The notes below the pieces were generated by a model. The model was not told where the DNA came from and ran no database searches. It saw only the letters and a program-made list of their open reading frames with translations. A stretch of DNA of 64,000 bases, from NCBI GenBank assembly GCA_014843695.1, contig CM026403.1:10905611-10969610 (forward strand). The letters are read 5' to 3'. How positions within the stretch are numbered: the stretch's first letter is position 1; each line of letters begins with the position of its first letter. The stretch is from Archivesica marissinica (lineage: Eukaryota; Mollusca; Bivalvia; Venerida; Vesicomyidae). Below, piece by piece: positions 42,101 through 45,759 of this stretch. Position numbers and translations under genes: made by a program.

Positions 42101-42595
42101 TTGGGGTGGTGACCTTGTTTGTCAGTGTACACTTGGAGTGGTGGCGTTGTTTGTCAGTGTACACTTGGAGTGGTGGCCTTGTTTGTCAGTGTACACTTGG
42201 GGTGGTGGCCTTGTTTGTCAGTGTACACTTGGGGTGGTGGCCTTGTTTGTCAGTGTACACTTGGGGTGGTGGCCTTGTTTGTCAGTGTACACATGGGGTG
42301 GTGGCCTTGTTTGTCAGTGTACACTTGGGGTGGTGGCCTTGTTTGTCAGTGTACACTTGGGGGTGGTGGCCTTGTTTATTACTGTACACTTGGGGTGGTG
42401 GCCTTGTTTATTACTGTACACTTGGGGTGGTGGCCTTGTTTATCAGTGTACACTTGGGGTGGTGGCCTTGTTTTTCAGTGTATACTCAGTTTCTTTACTT
42501 TAATTCCACATCTACTTATAGTTTTCTATATCTACTTCCAGTTTGATTGTGTGTGGAACCTGCCAAATGGAACAGACAAGCCAGTATATGTATGA
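18018..42595 (+). CDS. RSKR: RSKR-like AGC protein kinase, 12 exons, 5' end missing
   Basis: Join of 18018-18101, 20932-21000, 25281-25353, 25755-25862, 27206-27246, 28557-28584, 32831-32920, 34277-34364, 36579-36689, 37962-38063, 40582-40692 and 42542-42595: 959 nt, or 320 codons with stop if one base missing in exon 8 is allowed for. All introns are GT..AG and all phases agree. In the partial product (319 residues) I see the P-loop (residues 6-13), ATP lysine 28, helix-C Glu 47, the catalytic YRDMKMEN (Asp123, Asn128), DFG 141-143, T-loop Thr156 before CGT, APE 165-167 and an FxxFD tail motif at 300-304. The predicted role is a cytosolic Ser/Thr kinase of the AGC group. From memory of the family, the combination AKG in the P-loop, CGTLQYMAPE and FDDFDC-like tail points to RSKR (SGK494) rather than S6K, SGK or RPS6KL1. 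The gene spans 24.6 kb because its introns are filled with tandem repeats. N-terminal exons are not visible. Confidence 0.85.
18180..20645. repeat. 10-bp microsatellite-like array, 2.5 kb
   Basis: Mixed 10-bp units such as cactacatca, cactacacca, cactctacca and cactctatcg. Copies group by type: tac-rich on the left and middle, tctatcgccc-rich to the right. It fills the intron after kinase exon 1. Confidence 0.95.
20665..20810 (+). mobile_element. Right half of the 314-bp inverted-repeat element (truncated copy)
   Basis: It matches 44985-45118 over its length: tatttaatggtcat, attttgttgaa, attaaataac, then catttctcccaaacattctg. The left half and left terminal repeat are absent, and an 18-bp segment (gtttaaggacgcaat region) is duplicated. 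Lies in the intron before exon 2. Confidence 0.75.
20932..21000 (+). CDS. RSKR: Kinase exon 2: beta3-helix C
   Basis: 23 codons, phase 0 at both ends, acceptor tttgacag and donor gttagt. It encodes [19 protein letters not shown] and then AAIQ. The Glu of the KDEAAIQ segment (residue 47 of the partial product) is the helix-C Glu that pairs with the ATP lysine. A SINE begins about 50 bp after the donor. Confidence 0.9.
21054..22035 (+). mobile_element. SINE family B with an internal 22-bp array
   Basis: The body from 21074 to 21190 matches, in reverse, the element at 36130-36350: caggtgcgaaaggtcc, gttacgattgtgccc, ggattccatcaggaatgagg. Compared with that copy, a stretch holding the A-box (agcgcagtgg region) is missing at the head. 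The body is interrupted just after aatgaggtctcgagcgtgat by about 36 copies of a 22-bp repeat. The normal SINE tail then resumes at 21986 (gtgattaatat, then aacttgttttgcaatcgc). Confidence 0.8.
21186..21990. repeat. 22-bp array inside a SINE, about 36 copies
   Basis: Unit ggtctcgagcgtgatacata plus ta, with ctcaag as the main variant and one 21-bp copy near 21627. The unit is the SINE's own sequence (gaggtctcgagagtgatt in the copy at 36170-36190). It contains an XhoI-type palindrome ctcgag. It stays open on the minus strand, but that is a repeat effect, not a gene. Confidence 0.95.
22055..23030. repeat. 22-bp array, about 44 copies
   Basis: Unit gttcctggtatatgttggag plus aa, with tatatt and gaggtt variants. 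Very uniform. It begins about 20 bp after the SINE B tail. Reading frames on both strands are open only because of the repeat. Confidence 0.96.
23130..23582 (-). mobile_element. SINE family A copy with its tRNA-like head repeated five times
   Basis: On the minus strand it reads head to tail from 23582 to 23130. The body matches 27523-27778: a ctggcgaccg segment, then the rich ggaggaaacc segment, then ttggcggggatgaaagc and the tail attaatataag-like. The head, which holds the B-box region (gggtttgatcc in reverse) and the A-box side, is present five times at 59-64 bp spacing (23275, 23334, 23398, 23457, 23516). Confidence 0.82.
23275..23582. repeat. 59-bp array of SINE tRNA-like heads, 5 copies
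   Basis: Each unit runs ctaatcggaggatcaaaccc, gggttgcattgatgagaagc, then a region ending accactgtg; one unit has an extra ctacc. Read on the minus strand, each unit carries a B-box-like gggtttgatcc and the sequence toward an A-box-like tagcacagtgg. Confidence 0.9.
23704..24205 (+). mobile_element. Short inverted-repeat element T1, copy 1, internally expanded
   Basis: It matches copies at 29325-29667 and 45401-45722: agagtgggtcaga, gcattttgag, tgtgattgacag, cagtagggcagta, and tctgcccgcacgaaggcact. The segment ttaattatgcatgatcaaag to gcagtatagatc is repeated about six times (23868-24125), where the other copies have it once. The right end is lost. Confidence 0.78.
23868..24125. repeat. 38/46-bp array inside element T1, about 6 copies
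   Basis: Units read cagttaattatgcatgatca then aagagccagtagggcagtat and agatca; shorter units lack agccagta. It matches a single-copy part of the other two T1 elements, so the array arose within this copy. Confidence 0.88.
24277..25250. repeat. 25-bp array, about 39 copies
   Basis: Unit cagtctatgattctgcatga plus tatac, with the variants gatac, gttac and cacgag. Variants cluster: cacgagatac at the left end, catcagttac and catgagttac at the right end. It ends about 30 bp before the acceptor of kinase exon 3. Confidence 0.96.
25281..25353 (+). CDS. RSKR: Kinase exon 3: beta4-beta5
   Basis: 73 nt, phase 0 in, phase 1 out; acceptor ttttattttag, donor gtatgt. It encodes [20 protein letters not shown] and then HLYI, the usual HPFVV plus beta4/beta5 pattern of AGC kinases. 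The upstream intron is a 25-bp tandem array that stops about 30 bp before the acceptor. Confidence 0.92.
25354..25645. other. Intron sequence, nothing recognised
   Basis: AT-rich, apparently unique sequence after the donor of exon 3. I see no repeat, element or ORF in it. Confidence 0.6.
25646..25750. repeat. 51-bp direct duplication at the acceptor side of exon 4
   Basis: Two copies starting at 25646 and 25697: cttttatcgttagaatgcat, tctggtctgtaatcagtgg, then atttgcttcatt. The second copy runs into the real acceptor ctttcag. The duplication thus covers the pyrimidine tract and probable branch-point zone of this intron. Confidence 0.9.
25755..25862 (+). CDS. RSKR: Kinase exon 4: hinge, helices D and E
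   Basis: 108 nt, phase 1 in and out; acceptor ctttcag, donor gtaagc. With the split codon it encodes [14 protein letters not shown], then a GFFPE turn and YISELAMVL, which is the hinge (LEY), helix D and helix E of the kinase. The acceptor region lies at the end of a 51-bp direct duplication. Confidence 0.92.
25890..26609. repeat. 32-bp array, about 22 copies
   Basis: Unit ggttggataagtcacagctg plus tataaatatact. The left half has ggttggat, the right half ggtttgat. Starts about 30 bp after the donor of exon 4. Confidence 0.96.
26611..27126. repeat. 56-bp array, 9 near-identical copies
   Basis: Period exactly 56 bp (marker gcaacg at 26641, 26697, 26753 and so on to 27089). Unit: cttcaacaattgatatatag, accagcaacgtccattctgt, cagtttattttactt. 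I see almost no differences between copies, unlike the neighbouring arrays. Confidence 0.96.
27206..27246 (+). CDS. RSKR: Kinase exon 5: catalytic loop, first half
   Basis: Short exon of 41 nt, phase 1 in, phase 0 out; acceptor ttttgtag, donor gtatgt. It encodes [14 protein letters not shown], so it carries the catalytic Asp of the YRD form of the HRD motif (residue 123) and the Lys two residues later. It sits between a 56-bp array and a SINE. Confidence 0.92.
27523..27778 (+). mobile_element. tRNA-derived SINE, family A, full-length copy
   Basis: Head with A-box-like tagcgcagtgggtagcgcg (27534 on) and B-box-like gggtttgatcc (27577 on). The body has gatcggacaggtgggttttc, tccgggtaatccggtttcc and ccgcgccaacgagagtg; the tail is attaatataagttg, aacttgcttcgcaatcg and then aaataaataaag. 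Split-promoter boxes, about 250 bp and an A-rich end are what a tRNA-derived SINE shows. Two minus-strand relatives lie at 23130-23582 and 29955-30180. Confidence 0.88.
27822..28153. repeat. 16-bp array, about 21 copies
   Basis: Unit gtcttagtggcttccc, very uniform, with a few gtggtttcct or cttcctg variants and one shortened copy near 27870. Confidence 0.95.
28154..28430. other. Intron sequence, nothing recognised
   Basis: Apparently unique. It contains a short (aagc)n run and an eight-to-nine G run near 28370. No element or exon recognised. Confidence 0.6.
28431..28552. repeat. 14-bp array abutting the acceptor of exon 6
   Basis: Unit tatatgatgtttgc, about 8 copies with some truncated. It runs to within a few bases of the acceptor tgtttcag, so the pyrimidine tract and branch-point zone of this intron are repeat-derived. 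Confidence 0.93.
28557..28584 (+). CDS. RSKR: Kinase exon 6: 28-nt microexon of the catalytic loop
   Basis: Only 28 nt, phase 0 in, phase 1 out; acceptor tgtttcag, donor gtaagt. It encodes MENLLFDME plus one base, and supplies the Asn that binds magnesium (residue 128). A 14-bp array abuts the acceptor side and a 29-bp array starts about 30 bp after the donor. Support comes from the exact phase fit with exons 5 and 7 and from the family motif. Confidence 0.88.
28617..29318. repeat. 29-bp array, about 24 copies
   Basis: Unit aacctctatagtggttccag plus ttttaacac, with aatgc and aacgc variants in blocks and agtcg in the last three copies. Starts about 30 bp after the donor of microexon 6. Confidence 0.96.
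29325..29667 (+). mobile_element. Short inverted-repeat DNA element T1, copy 2, complete
   Basis: 343 bp. Terminal inverted repeats: tagggtttattctagag at the left and ctctagaaaaaccc then ta at the right, matching at nearly every base. The ends lie at TA on both sides, as with TA-targeting transposons. There is no coding capacity, so it is non-autonomous. Internal sequence shared with 23704-24205 and 45401-45722. Confidence 0.82.
29738..29840 (+). mobile_element. tRNA-derived SINE, family C, copy 1
   Basis: tRNA-like head ctagataagttaatagagca, then gccctgtaagagaaaggt and a B-box-like gtttgagcc, followed by gggttggctgcacatttttc. The last segment is also found at 30300-30322 in copy 2. The right end is not clear. 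Confidence 0.7.
29955..30180 (-). mobile_element. tRNA-derived SINE, family A, minus-strand copy
   Basis: Reverse complement of the element at 27523-27778. Tail first (attgcgaaacaagc, acttatattaatcactc), then ggcgtggatgaatgcg, accggaatacccggag, and the head gatcgaacccgggttgcat. It is inverted relative to 27523-27778, with kinase microexon 6 between the two. Confidence 0.86.
30236..30330 (+). mobile_element. tRNA-derived SINE, family C, copy 2
   Basis: Head gctggtctgttagcccagat, then tcgtcctgtaggcgacaggt, B-box-like ggttctagccc, and gggttggctgcacatttttc. The region just after it (tgttccatgccggtatcac) leads straight into the 22-bp array. Confidence 0.75.
30336..31423. repeat. 22/16-bp array, about 50 copies
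   Basis: Units tatcactatccttccatgct plus gg (22 bp), and shorter ccactatccttccatg (16 bp). Third-position variants are ctgg, ccgg, ccag and cctg. All three plus-strand frames stay open over much of the array, a repeat effect without gene evidence. Confidence 0.95.
31424..31781. other. Intron sequence, nothing recognised
   Basis: AT-rich and apparently unique. No element, exon or repeat recognised. Confidence 0.6.
31782..32216. repeat. 54-bp array, 8 copies
   Basis: Unit attcattatcccatttaaca, ttggccttaaactcaatatt, accttacaccacaa, with the paired variants tccacg and cttgtac. The period is a multiple of three, so frames on both strands stay open; the peptides are simple 18-residue repeats. Confidence 0.96.
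32397..32722. repeat. 38-bp array, about 9 copies
   Basis: Unit ttagttgagaccttgagtaa plus tttactggttccctactc. Ends about 110 bp before the acceptor of kinase exon 7. Confidence 0.95.
32831..32920 (+). CDS. RSKR: Kinase exon 7: DFG and activation segment
   Basis: 90 nt, phase 1 in and out; acceptor ggatcatag, donor gtatgt. It encodes [20 protein letters not shown] and then [10 protein letters not shown]. It carries DFG (141-143) and the likely PDK1-type T-loop Thr156 in TVCGT. Its last 20 or so bases and its donor are the seed of the tandem array that follows. Confidence 0.93.
32921..34253. repeat. 31/32-bp array derived from the end of exon 7 and its donor, about 42 copies
   Basis: Unit gtatgtaatggtggtacact plus gtaatatatgg. 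The end of exon 7 reads tggtacactgcaatatatgg, followed by the donor gtatgt, so each unit is a near-copy of exon end plus 5' splice site. Nearly every copy keeps tatgg(g)tatgt. Read on from exon 7, the frame stops at once (ggt atg taa), so use of the extra donors would not be in frame. The array runs to about 20 bp before the acceptor of exon 8. Confidence 0.95.
34277..34364 (+). CDS. RSKR: Kinase exon 8: APE to helix F, with a 1-base frame break
   Basis: 88 nt between acceptor cttacag and donor gtaggt. It encodes [15 protein letters not shown], then [13 protein letters not shown] in the next frame. Incoming phase 1 and outgoing phase 0 need 89 nt. The family has DWWSLG here and the sequence reads tggtgtctctg, which looks like one G missing near 34323-34326. 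As written, translation stops a few codons later at tga. The rest of the exon, the splice sites and the downstream exons are intact, so an assembly error is more likely than a dead gene. The exon end with its donor is repeated five more times downstream. Confidence 0.85.
34365..34606. repeat. 48-bp array derived from the end of exon 8 and its donor, 5 further copies
   Basis: Each unit repeats atgctgatgtatgccatgct, tgtcggaaag and then gtaggtgtcttgctagct. The first 30 bases are exon 8 sequence and the rest is the start of the intron, so each unit carries a 5' splice site. GTAGGT donors lie at 34365 (the primary one), 34413, 34461, 34509 and 34557; the last copy (34605) is broken by a SINE. The unit is 16 codons and the reading frame of exon 8 stays open through all of them. 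Confidence 0.96.
34607..34805 (+). mobile_element. SINE insertion with 13-bp target duplication
   Basis: About 199 bp with B-box-like ggttcgagcccc near its left end and no A-box, so 5' truncated. Flanked on both sides by the same 13 bases, ttgtcggaaaggt (34594-34606 and 34806-34818). The target is the exon-8-derived array, so the insertion came after the array formed. Confidence 0.82.
34806..34862. repeat. Last unit of the exon-8 array, split off by the SINE
   Basis: ttgtcggaaaggtaggtgtc, then ttgctagttatgctgatgta: the same 48-bp unit resumes after the SINE, again with a GTAGGT donor (34817). Confidence 0.88.
34957..35370. repeat. 33-bp array, about 12 copies
   Basis: Unit ctatactgatgtatatcatg plus ttaatgttactga or g. 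It resembles the exon-8-derived unit (ctatgctgatgtatgccatg), and the lead-in tagtcagaaatatagtcttgc resembles that unit's remainder. It may be an older, decayed offshoot. Period 33, so frames stay open. Confidence 0.93.
35454..36116. repeat. 19-bp array, left part, about 35 copies
   Basis: Unit tctgtatataaccttcaca with the single common variant tatagcc. It continues after a SINE at 36352. Confidence 0.95.
36130..36350 (-). mobile_element. tRNA-derived SINE, family B, intact copy
   Basis: On the minus strand: head with tagcgcagtggatgcgcg and B-box-like agttcgagcccc, body gttacgattgtgcccttagg and gatggattccatcaggaatg, then aggtctcgagagtgattta and the tail aacttgtttcgcaatcg. It lies inside the 19-bp array. 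The tail is shared with SINE family A although head and body differ. Confidence 0.86.
36352..36465. repeat. 19-bp array, right part
   Basis: About six more units of tctgtatataaccttcaca, the same array as 35454-36116, split by a SINE. Confidence 0.92.
36579..36689 (+). CDS. RSKR: Kinase exon 9: helices F-G
   Basis: 37 codons, phase 0 at both ends; acceptor atttacag, donor gtaagt. It encodes [20 protein letters not shown], then a segment with CPNC and DDAQDVVNK, the region between helices F and H. The paired cysteines (CPNC) are not typical of AGC kinases. I do not infer zinc binding from them alone. Confidence 0.88.
36690..37600. other. Intron sequence without tandem repeats, nothing recognised
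   Basis: About 900 bp, the longest repeat-free intron stretch in the gene. It contains a G run near 36825 and AT-rich sequence. No exon, element or conserved motif recognised. Confidence 0.6.
37601..37910 (+). mobile_element. tRNA-Thr-like SINE, family D
   Basis: Head with atccagtggtaacacgctgg and a perfect B-box ggttcgatccc (37682 on). The anticodon arm is clear: ctgga, loop ctggtaa, tccag (37657-37673), anticodon GGT. The body contains tgtctcgtgtcggtgctgta and ends ataaataaacgtaaacac. The T-stem and acceptor stem do not pair well, so it is a SINE and not a functional tRNA gene. Confidence 0.8.
37962..38063 (+). CDS. RSKR: Kinase exon 10: helices H-I, end of the domain
   Basis: 34 codons, phase 0 at both ends; acceptor ttattacag, donor gtgggt. 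It encodes [20 protein letters not shown] and then a segment ending DVIEKK. The Arg of PQKRL (residue 240) is the conserved subdomain XI arginine that pairs with the APE glutamate. The end of this exon plus its donor seeds the 1.9-kb array downstream. Confidence 0.9.
38064..39985. repeat. 35/44-bp array derived from the end of exon 10 and its donor, about 50 copies
   Basis: Unit gtcatagagaaaaaggtggg or gtcagagagaaaaaggtggt, then ctgtatgctactg(atgtactg)at. The end of exon 10 is actgatgtcatagagaaaaa plus g and its donor gtgggt, so each unit is exon end plus donor. Copies near the exon keep catagag and gtgggt; most inner copies have cagagag and gtggtc. From 38851 to 39343 there is a 164-bp higher-order period. 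The frame read on from exon 10 hits tag within the first unit. Confidence 0.95.
39986..40545. repeat. Degenerate array of ttacacaact units
   Basis: Units such as tgttgagaatcatttacaca plus actatttacacaactaa, irregular in length (about 26 or 38 bp) and more diverged than the other arrays. Ends about 35 bp before the acceptor of exon 11. Confidence 0.9.
40582..40692 (+). CDS. RSKR: Kinase exon 11: AGC C-terminal tail
   Basis: 37 codons, phase 0 at both ends; acceptor cgttccag, donor gtgagt. It encodes [16 protein letters not shown], then a Ser/Thr/His-rich stretch ending HSNDSFQD. The last residues begin an FxxFD hydrophobic-motif-like sequence completed in exon 12. Confidence 0.88.
40752..41262. 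repeat. 25-bp array, about 20 copies
   Basis: Unit ggcagtggattcagtccatt plus tctgg, with the variants gtggtgtcag and tgagg and two shortened copies. Frames stay open as a repeat effect. Confidence 0.95.
41325..42478. repeat. 34-bp then 32-bp array, about 35 copies
   Basis: Left part (to about 42115) unit ggtggtggccttgtttgatt plus gactgtacacttgg, 34 bp. Right part unit ggtggtggccttgtttgtca plus gtgtacacttgg, 32 bp, with tattac variants at its end. The switch is abrupt. Ends about 60 bp before the acceptor of exon 12. Confidence 0.95.
42542..42595 (+). CDS. RSKR: Kinase exon 12: last exon with stop codon
   Basis: 17 codons plus TGA (42593-42595); acceptor tctacttccag. It encodes [17 protein letters not shown]. 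With the end of exon 11 it forms FQDFD, an AGC hydrophobic motif with an acidic residue in place of the phosphosite, like PRK-type kinases and, from memory, vertebrate RSKR. No AATAAA is seen in the next 270 bp, so the 3' UTR end is not placed. Confidence 0.87.
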   Translation, partial: FDCVWNLPNGTDKPVYV

Positions 42596-42869
42596 TATAA
42601 GACACCACTATAGCTCAAGCTTAGAACTATTTGTCTCATCTGCAAACAGATGTGATGTAACCTGCAGCATATTGATAGATCTGTGATTTCCATAGCATTT
42701 AGTCTGCCTACACACCACAAATCTCTGCTTCCATGATGGTTATATTCACAGAGTGTGCAGTATATGTATTCTAGAGCCAGCATTGATGTTTGTGGGGTGT
42801 GAGGTTGACAGGATACAGATAATTCTGCTACAACGGAGGGACCAATATACATCTAGCACTGATGTGTAT
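42596..42869 (+). other. Probable 3' UTR start, apparently unique sequence
   Basis: Follows the kinase stop codon directly. No AATAAA or other clear polyadenylation signal seen. The UTR may continue into the 40-bp array. Confidence 0.5.
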
Positions 42870-44350
42870 TCTGGTATTGACTGTGTCTACTGCTATATGC
42901 TGTCTCTATTCTGGTGTAGACTGTGTCTACTGCTATATACTGTCTCTATTCTGGTGTAGACTGTGTCTACTGCTATTGACTGTCTCTATACTTGTGTAGA
43001 CTGTGTCTACTGCTATATGCCGTCTCTATTCTGGTGTAGACTGTGTCTACTGCTATATACTGTCTCTATACTGGTGTAGACTGTGTTTACTGCTATATAC
43101 TGTCTCTGTCTCTATTCTTGTGTAGACTGTGTCTACTGCTATTGACTGTCTCTATACTGGTGTAGACTGTGTCTACTGCTATTGACTGTCCCTATACTGG
43201 TGTAGACTGTGTCTACTACTATAGACTGTCTCTATACTGGTATCGACTGTGTCTACTGCTATTGACTGTCTCTATACTTGTGTAGACTGTGTCTACTGCT
43301 ATATGCTGTCTCTATTCTGGTGTAGACTGTGTCTACTGCTATATACTGTCTCTATTCTGGTGTAGACTGTGTCTACTGCTATTGACTGTCTCTATACTTG
43401 TGTAGACTGTGTCTACTGCTATATGCCGTCTCTATTCTGGTGTAGACTGTGTCTACTGCTATATACTGTCTCTATACTGGTGTAGACTGTGTTTACTGCT
43501 ATATACTGTCTCTGTCTCTATTCTTGTGTAGACTGTGTCTACTGCTATTGACTGTCTCTATACTGGTGTAGACTGTGTCTACTGCTATTGACTGTCCCTA
43601 TACTGGTGTAGACTGTGTCTACTACTATAGACTGTCTCTATACTGGTATCGACTGTGTCTACTGCTATTGACTGTCCCTATACTGGTGTAGACTGTGTCT
43701 ACTACTATATACTGGTATAGACTGTGTCTACTGCTATAGACTGTCTCTATTCTGGTGTAGACTGTGTCTACTGCTATAGACTGTCTCTATACTGGTGTAG
43801 ACTGTGTCTACTGCTATAGACTGTCTCTATACTGGTGTAGACTGTGTCTACTACTATATACTGTCTCTATACTGGTATAGACTGTGTCTACTGCTATATA
43901 CTGTCTCTATTCTGGTGTCTACTGCTATATACTGTCTCTATTCTGGTGTAGACTGTGTCTACTGCTATATACTGTCTCTATTCTGGTGTAGACTGTGTCT
44001 ACTGCTATTGACTGTCCCTATACTAGTGTAGACTGTGTCTACTGCTATATACTGTCTCTATTCTGGTGTAGACTGTGTCTACTGCTATAGACTATCTCTA
44101 TTCTTGTGTAGACTGTGTCTACTGCTATAGACTGTCTCTATTCTGGTGTAGACGGTGTCTACTGCTATAGACTGTCTCTATACTGGTGTAGACTGTGTCT
44201 ACTGCTATAGACTGTCTCTATTCTGGTGTAGACTGTGTCTACTGCTATATACTGTCTCTGTCTCTATTCTGGTGTAGACTGTGTCTACTGCTATAGACTG
44301 TCTCTATACTGGTGTAGACTGTGTCTACTGCTATAGACTGTCTCTATGTA
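42870..44350. repeat. 40-bp array, about 37 copies
   Basis: Unit ctgtctctattctggtgtag plus actgtgtctactgctatata, with attgactgtc, atagactgtc and ttcttg variants. A block of about ten units appears twice (compare 42960-43250 with 43380-43660). It lies just after the kinase stop codon. Confidence 0.95.
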
Positions 44351-44813
44351 TATGTTGTTATATATAGTGACAGTATTTATGTAGACTGTGTTTATGTCTA
44401 GGCTGTTATAGACATTGACTGTGTCTATGTAGAATCAGTCTGGGGGCATTATTGTATTGGATATCCACGAGTAGGAAACATTATAACATTGAACTTTAAC
44501 CAATCAGAATCATTGTTACAACGAACTTTTTCAACCAATCAGAATCATTATTACATCGAACTTCAACCAATGGGAATCATTATTACATTGAACTTCAACC
44601 AATGGGAATCATTATTACATTGAACATGTAATATGTAAGTACCATTCAAGCATTAGTGGTAAATGGTATTAATGATGTGTGTTGATATTTGTTACAATCG
44701 CAGTGACTTTTATTTGATTTAAGTTTTATTTTCGTGATATTGATAAGTATATAAAACAGTACTTTTTCAGAATTGTTTTACTGATACATGTCATGTATTT
44801 CCAAGGAGACTAT
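44351..44813. other. Mostly unique sequence with a small CCAAT-rich repeat
   Basis: At 44480-44626 there are four to five copies of a 32-bp unit with ttcaaccaatgggaatcatt or accaatcagaatcatt. The CCAAT cores could be chance. No gene seen. Confidence 0.65.
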
Positions 44814-45127
44814 CAGGACTCATTCTAGAGGGCGATTTGGGTGAAATAGCCTCTCTAGGGACCATGACTTCGCCCCCTGAGGGCTCCACTTCTCCGTAAA
44901 AAAAACAACATAAAAAATGTGTTTGCAATTTTCATACAAAATTGTGTTCATTAAGCTACACTGGCCCATTATAAAGCACTCATTCTATTCAAATATTTGT
45001 ATTTAATGGTCATCCTGTGTATTTTAAGCTTATTTTGTTGAAGTTTATTAAATAACGCCATTTAATTAAGGATGCTATCGCGCACTTTCTCACTTCTCCC
45101 AAACATTCTGGCCTAGAATGAGCCCTG
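44814..45127 (+). mobile_element. 314-bp non-autonomous DNA element with inverted ends and target duplication
   Basis: Left end caggactcattctaga, right end cctagaatgagccctg: a 16-bp inverted repeat with two or three mismatches. Flanked by the direct repeat gactat on each side (44808-44813 and 45128-45133). No ORF. Its right half is also found at 20665-20810. The CAGGG-like ends recall hAT elements, but a 6-bp duplication does not fit the usual 8, so I leave the superfamily open. Confidence 0.8.
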
Positions 45128-45400
45128 GACTATGCATTTCCATAGTAACAGAGCTGAAAACGAGTGTTAATGTGAGAGCGAATATGTGTTGTTTGGTTAG
45201 CTTGCCATATAAGTGAGGTTCAGGAAATCACATTTTGAAGCATTCCTTTCCGATGATTGTTTATTATATAAAAATATCATTGTAATGGTCTATATGTTAG
45301 TGTTAGTGAACAACTGCCAACCTCAGCCCCAGATGTTGGGGCCCTTTTTGATTATTTCTCAACTTTTCAGATTTGCACACAGTCTACCACTTGTAGTGTC
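45128..45400. other. Nothing recognised
   Basis: Apparently unique sequence between two elements; no exon, repeat or conserved ORF seen. Confidence 0.55.
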
Positions 45401-45722
45401 TATACTAGAGTCAGTAAATGGGCAGGGTGGGTCAGAAAAGAGGCAGGCTGCATTTTGAGCCACGGAGGGGTTAGATGCGTGTGAGGGGGATATTGGGGGT
45501 TACCCACTAGAATATTTTGCTACCTTACTGTGATTGACAGCCCAATTATGCTTCATCAAAGAGGCAGTAGGGCAGTACATACTGACATGTTCTAGTTTAT
45601 CTTGGTCTGCCGGCCCGAAGGCTTCTGTTGAAGCTTTATATTTAAAAATATCATTTAAAGAAGGCAAAAGGCCGGGGCTAAAAATGGGCAGGTCGAGGCG
45701 CTCTGTCATTCCGTTCTAGTTC
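45401..45722 (+). mobile_element. Short inverted-repeat element T1, copy 3
   Basis: About 320 bp aligned with 29325-29667: actagagtcag at the left and gtcattccgttctagt at the right, with gggtgggtcagaaaagagg, gcattttgagcc, tgtgattgacag and tctgccggcccgaaggc inside. Same orientation as the other two copies. Confidence 0.8.
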
Positions 45723-45759
45723 AAAGCCGAACTTTGTTCGGAATTGCTAATTATGCGGT

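Noticed and set aside
18018..42595. Identification as RPS6KL1, S6 kinase, SGK or PRK
   Set aside because: RPS6KL1, as I recall, has a degenerate P-loop; S6K and SGK have GxG loops and FxxFS/T tails; PRK has different activation-segment neighbours. The AKG loop, CGTLQYM and FDC tail fit RSKR best.
44480..44626. CCAAT-box promoter of a downstream gene
   Set aside because: The CCAAT cores are part of a 32-bp repeat and no gene follows.
45213..45720. Short frames over the T1 element as genes
   Set aside because: They overlap a non-coding inverted-repeat element present three times in the window, with no shared reading frame.
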